A DNA stretch of 64,000 nucleotides. Origin: Chromera velia (Eukaryota; Sar; Chromeraceae). Shown here one piece after another: positions 59,410 through 64,000 of this stretch; position 1 is the first letter of the stretch; each line of letters begins with the position of its first letter. Made by a program: the position numbers and the translations under genes. The notes beneath the pieces are model-generated. The model saw only the letters and a list, made by a program, of their open reading frames with translations, did not search any database and had not been told where the DNA came from. Location: contig JAHBMJ010001206.1 in the NCBI GenBank assembly GCA_018398765.1, positions 30,252 through 94,251 of the forward strand. Direction: 5' to 3'.

Positions 59410-62400
59410 AGAGAGCCAGGAGAGACAACAAGGGGGGACGGTGATGGACAACCAACAGACGGAAGGAAGGCGGGATGGGGGCGGAACGGAATTCAGAAAA
59501 AAAAGAAAGAAAGAGCAGGAGTTGAACTGAACACCTGCGTGCAAACCGGTTCTGAGGGTCTCACAAAAGTTCTCAGAGGCAGGAACAGAAGGTTTTTTTC
59601 TTTAAGCTTTCCGTTTGTTCAGGCCGCAACTCCCACGCAAATTCTCTCACTTTGTCTCATTCTCCACCGACTTTTTCCTGATTTGTTTGCAGGACAGTCT
59701 TGATCGAGCGAGAGGCGGAGATTGCAGAGGCGATCCGGGTAAGAGGAGAAATTGCATGAGGGGGCGGGAGGCGAAGCGGGCGGACTGAGGATTTCTGAAA
59801 ACACGATTGAAAAAATTGAGCAGAAGAAGAGGGAAGGAAAGATGTCCTCTTCCTTCCTTTCGCGTAGTCTCTCCTCCAGTCTTTCTTGCCTGCGACCGTT
59901 CTGACACACGTCCACTCTCTTTCTTGTTCCTCGGACAGATGATCTGACTGACTATTGATGGCCCCCCCGGGCGCTCTCAGCTTTCTCCATTGGTTCCTTT
60001 TCGTCCCATTCCCGTGTCTGCTGCTATATTTCTGTTGCTGCGTGCAGGAGAGGCTCACTGCTGTGCTTGCACCCTCCACCGAAAGTGCCAACTTCGTCTC
60101 CCTGACGACTTTCTTCAAGCCAGTCGGAGGGGCCTCTCAAGAGGGCTTCAAGAAGGAGGAGGGGGCAGAGGGAGGACGGACTGAAGGAGAGGGGACAAAG
60201 AGGAAGAGAAATCCTGACCTTCCTGTCGAGGAAAAGGAAGAGGGGGATGAGAGAGAGAGACCTGCCACAAAGAAGGAAAGGGGGCTGCCTCAAGCGCTTT
60301 CAAAAAAATTGAAGGAGGGGACAGCAGACCATACAGACAGAGCAAGCACGGCAGTGAAGAGGCACAGAGAAGAAGACGAAGAGGAGAGTGATGATGCAGA
60401 TGAGAGAAAGGAGGAGACAGAAGGAGAACAGAGAAACCCAAAGACCTCTCGTGGCAATGTCATCAAATGGGTTGGTTTGCCTTCTTCCTCTTCTTCCTCT
60501 CGGTCTGCCGAGAGGGAGAAAGACAACAAAGAAGAAGAAGAAGGAGAGGACGAGGAGCAGGAAGAGTCCCCCCCCGCCCCTTCTCTTTCCAGTGCCGCCG
60601 CTGACGGCCCAGATCGAGGGGGGAAACGCCTTAAGCGACCCCCCGAAACTGTTGGCAGTGAAGCAAGTGAGCAGGAAGAGGCGGAAAAGGGGGGAGAAGA
60701 AAAGGATGTAGAGATAGTTGCAGTGTCAGCCCGTCAACCAACTCGTGTTGCTCCAAACGGACTTTCCCTTTCTCTGTCGTCGCAGCACCAACAGCAGCAG
60801 CAGAATACCGCTTCTCCCCTGCGCATCTCGATTCACTCAGAAGAAGAAGACAGCGAAAAGACAGAAGATGAAGACGAGGAGGAGGAGGAGGAGGAAGAGG
60901 ACCACCGAAGAGGCAAAGAGAATAGGGGAAGTCAGGAGAAACAGAATGAACGAGAGAGAAGGGTTGATGTGCTAGCGGAACAGCAAATAGAAGAGAAGGA
61001 CACAAAGCTTCAAGTGAGTGAAAAAGAGAGAAGAGACAGGCCAAACTCCTCCAAAGCTGGCCTCGGCATATCCACCTCTGTCCAAGTCATTCATGCTCCT
61101 GAGGAAAAAAGAGTGAGGGGGGACACCGATGTGATCGAAGGAGAAGGGAGAGAGAGCGAAGAAGAAGAGGACAGGGAAGGGTCTGACGAACCAGACTCGC
61201 CCTCTTCTCGTCCTCATGGAGGGCCTCTCGTGATTGAGTGGGGAAGCAGCGCCGCTCCCGGTCCTTCTTCCTCTTCCTCTTCAGCGTCTGTTTCCGCGCC
61301 ACTTTCCGCAAGAGCAGGCGCTCCAGCCGTCGTGCCGGTGCACATACCGGCCGACGCGGAACAGAGGGGGGATGAAGATAAACAGATGGAAGGGGAGCGG
61401 GGTGTAAACGAAGATGAACAGATGGATGATGTACAAATGATTGAAATCGGTGGGGGGACAGAGGGCAAAGAAGAAGAAGATGAGGAAAAAGCTGAGCCCC
61501 CATCTGCGAGAAGTCGTTCGAGGTCTCTGATGAAAGTCCAAAACCTCCAGGGAGGGGGGGTGGCTGTCATTCGGTGTTTCGGTGAGGACTCGCCGACCTC
61601 CTCTCCCCGTGCGGGTGCGGGGGCAAAGAACGACCGTGAGACGTCTGTATCAGCTGCGCGCGTTGCCTCCCCGCCCCGCTCGCCCGCCCCTCTGTTCGGG
61701 GACGATGAGGACGAGCGCGAAAGTGAAAAAGAAATAGAGCCTACGGAGGAACAGGAGGGGAGGGGGGAAGACAGAAAGCATCAGACGGGTGTTCATGCAG
61801 AGACCGAAAAGACTTCTCCCTCTGCTCCCTCTCCTGCAGTTGGAGAATCTGCCTCTCCTTCTTCTTCGTCTCCCACCCATCAGGGAGGCCCCAAGGTTCC
61901 AACTTCCCAAGTGCGTTTGGACGTTAACGCATTCCTCACTCGACAGAGAAAGAGGCTTAGCAAAAAAGTGCAAGCAGGAGCTGGGCAGGAGGGGGAGCGG
62001 CGCGGGGGCAGTTCGTCGTACCCCGCTGCTGCCGCTGCTCCTGCAGTGCGATCTGGTTCAGGAGGGCGTTCGCTGGTTGTCGGGGAGGGACAGTCGGATG
62101 GTGGGGGGATCTGTCGAGGGAAAGAGAGGCAGTCAGAAGGACGGTTAAGTGAGGGCAGTCAGGCAGGTGGGGGTATGCGTCTTCGGTTTGAGAAGTCTGA
62201 CTTCCTCCGTCTCCGTCTCTGTGGACAGTTCAATCGGGGCTTCATCCTCACTGCCTTGTTCCCACGGGAAGAAGACGAACATCTGCAGTCGGGGTTTGAA
62301 GGAAAGGAGAAAGAGAGGGTAGGATCAAGAAAGAGAGGAAGTGGGAAGGTGACGCTATTCATTGTGGATCAGCACGCTGCAGATGAGAAAAAAAGGTCAG

Positions 62401-63714
62401 TCAAACCATGTCTGGATGGTCTCTCCTGTGAAGGGCGAAAAACGTTTCGTATATGCTCCTTGCACATTCACTGTAGAGTCACCGTCTGCTGCTTTGTCAT
62501 GGTGACTTCCCCCCCCCCATCTTTCTCTCTCTCGTGGCCCACTTTCGTTTGATTCTCTTTATCATCTTTGCGTAAGCAAGCCAGAACAGGAGAGACTTTT
62601 CACTTTCTCTGTTGCGTCTCTCTCTTTCCTCCCCTGTGCAGATTCGAGGAATTGAATCTCCACACTGCCATCAAAACACAACCCCTACTCGCACCTCTCT
62701 ATCTACAGCTGACCCCGGCACAGGAACAGGTTCGTTTGTTTGTTGTTTGCCCCTCTTTCTTATGACTGCATGTGGGTTGTGTTCCGTCTGTCTGCGCTTG
62801 TGTCTTTCTTTTTCTTCCCTTTCTCTCTTTCTCCCTTCCTCTTGATCAATTGAAGAGACGGAGCTGCTAATGCCCGCTGTCTGTTTGTGTGCCTGCCTGA
62901 ATCCCTCCCTCCCTCCCTTGCAGGTTGCGAAGCATCAGTCCCCCGTGTTCAGTCTGAACGGTTTCCGCCTCCATTTCAACGACGAGAAGCCTCCAGGGAG
63001 GAGGGTCGCCTTGACAGCCGTGCCCTATCTCTTCGCTGGCAGGGCTGCTTTGGGAGAGGAGGACGTGCAGTGCCTTCTCCATTCCCTCGCAGACAGACCC
63101 TATCTGACAGGATCCTCGTCAGAGGATCATGAAGAGACCAACAGAGAAGAGCAGAGAGACGAAGGTCAAGCTGCACACCCTCATTCTCATTCTCATGGGG
63201 GGGAAGGGGAAGGGTGCTGCTGCGTGCCGCCTTCTCCCATGCCCCAGAGGCGCACACCCCCCTCTGATAAGAAGGACGACCCTCCCTCTTCGTCCTCCTC
63301 TTCCCCCCGTGCACATGAGGACAAAGATGCAGATGATGCGTCTCCGGTCTCTTCAGAGAGACTTTGGGCCTCTCACAGCCTCGAGGAGGGAGACGGGGTG
63401 GTTGGGGACATCCAGACGGAAATGCGGCCGTCTCTTCCTCTTCTCCTTCCTGGGGAAGACGAAGAAGAAGCGGCAGAAGGGGAAAACGAGGATGGGGGGC
63501 GAGACGAAAGTGGCGAGGCTCAGAGTTCATCTTCTTCCTCTGCCGCCTCTTCTTCCTCTTCGAAGACCGTCAAGGTGAAGGTGGAAGAGAAGGCAGCCGT
63601 AGTCGTGAAGAAGGAAGGAACGCAGAAGGAGAAAGAGAAACCGAAGGTCCCGCTCTGGAAGGGAGGGGGGGGCGTACCAAGACCTCCGCGTCTCTGGGCA
63701 TTCCTTGCCAGCAG
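55949..63714 (+). CDS. PMS2: PMS2-type MutL mismatch-repair endonuclease, 3' end outside window
   Basis: Twelve exons, phase-consistent: 55949-56090, 56233-56319, 56813-56886, 57163-57300, 57610-57779, 58024-58494, 58692-58796, 59213-59323, 59693-59738, 60048-62395, 62642-62729, 62924-63714 (1523 codons so far). The GHKL ATPase motifs are present: [30 protein letters not shown] and GFRGEAL. Next come LPVRHKEF-like [20 protein letters not shown] and [10 protein letters not shown]. Exon 10 adds about 700 acidic Ser/Glu-rich linker residues, then [10 protein letters not shown] and [13 protein letters not shown], the DQHA-x2-E-x4-E metal site of the nicking endonuclease, split by an intron. The last exon ends at LASR where FASRACRKS is expected, so the ACR and GRP motifs lie outside. 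Another insertion sits in exon 6 and one in exon 12. MutLalpha nicks the mismatch-bearing strand in the nucleus. PMS2 of animals is about 860 aa; this one is nearly twice as long. Confidence 0.93.
56399..56489. other. Assembly gap (91 N)
   Basis: Run of N in PMS2 intron 2, bounded by GA-rich repeat (about 56520-56582), so probably unresolved microsatellite. The flanking exons join in phase, so no exon need be hidden here. Confidence 0.97.
59356..59412. repeat. CA/GA microsatellite
   Basis: Short CA then GA run just downstream of exon 8, inside the PMS2 intron that appears to use a GC donor. Confidence 0.9.
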
Positions 63715-63961
63715 GTGAGGCCACAGGGTTCTTCCTTCCATGCGAGGAGGAGAGCTCTTGGACGCGATAGTGCAGGCAGACTCACTCGAAAGGCATGAAT
63801 GCGCTTGATAATCTAGACTACCATGAAACAGCTCTTCTCTGTCTTTCTTTACCTCATTTCTGCATGAAGAGAGCCCAATTGTCGGCATGCAGTTGGAAGA
63901 AAGAATTCGTATGCCTGAACACCGTGGATGTGATTTACCGGACTCGCCTCCCTCTCCCTCC

Positions 63962-63992
<31 letters not shown>

Positions 63993-64000
63993 AATGTGTG
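63715..64000. other. PMS2 intron running off the window
   Basis: Begins with donor GTGAGG. No frame encoding the expected ACRKS continuation is found. It ends in a CT/GT microsatellite at about 63962-63993. Confidence 0.7.

Noticed and set aside
1-64000. tRNA, rRNA or snRNA genes
   Set aside because: I looked for clover-leaf and box motifs by eye and found none convincing. A covariance search could still find one.

Overview
The window looks like nuclear DNA of a photosynthetic alveolate, most likely a chromerid alga such as Chromera. This is an inference. The support is: many small exons with GT-AG introns (donors very often GTCAGT-like, acceptors almost always TGCAG); long GA-, CA- and GAAA-type microsatellites inside introns; a ferredoxin-like protein whose leader resembles a bipartite signal for a complex red plastid; and a mixture of host genes with LTR-element fossils. 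I ran no searches; gene names rest on motif reading and on splice phases that I checked by hand.

Layout. 1-2825 (-): a protein built of about twelve short FE..YRAG repeats, running off the left edge. 4220-4897 (+): a small three-TM protein. 5060-7160: an AT-rich island holding a hAT-like MITE with an 8-bp target duplication. 7357-16910 (-): a 17-exon gene whose phases all agree, joining Pro/Ser-rich sequence, a coiled coil, a dynein-type microtubule-binding stalk domain and a NUP98 autoproteolytic domain that stops exactly at its HF cleavage dipeptide. 18470-20623 (-): a plastid-type 2Fe-2S ferredoxin-like protein. 21181-21591 (+): a small twin-CX3C protein. 23.8-28.0 kb: GAGT/GAAT minisatellite invaded by a roughly 3.1-kb LTR-flanked element. 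28693-35860 (-): a CorA/MRS2-type Mg2+ channel with long disordered insertions. 36924-38183 (+): an MscS-like channel. 38330-44333: a Ty3/gypsy fossil. 44335-45870: AT-rich. 45893-48531 (-): an ankyrin plus 2OG-Fe(II) oxygenase. 49321-53050 (+): AP-4 sigma, with a 12-nt microexon and more than 1 kb of GAAA/GAAC repeat in one intron. 54186-54950 (-): MRT4. 55949 to about 63714 and beyond (+): PMS2-type MutL, interrupted by a 91-base assembly gap inside an intron and running off the right edge.

Organisation. Four divergent pairs (repeat protein/three-TM; MRS2/MscS; ankyrin oxygenase/AP4S1; MRT4/PMS2) share short intergenic regions. Most of these carry a CpG-rich core surrounded by TGTTGCA, TGCATGCA and GATCGAT words, which look like bidirectional promoters. 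The genes do not form an operon-like pathway; they are housekeeping functions (nuclear pore or microtubule, trafficking, ribosome assembly, mismatch repair, ion channels, plastid redox). The most unusual item is the dynein-stalk plus NUP98-domain gene.
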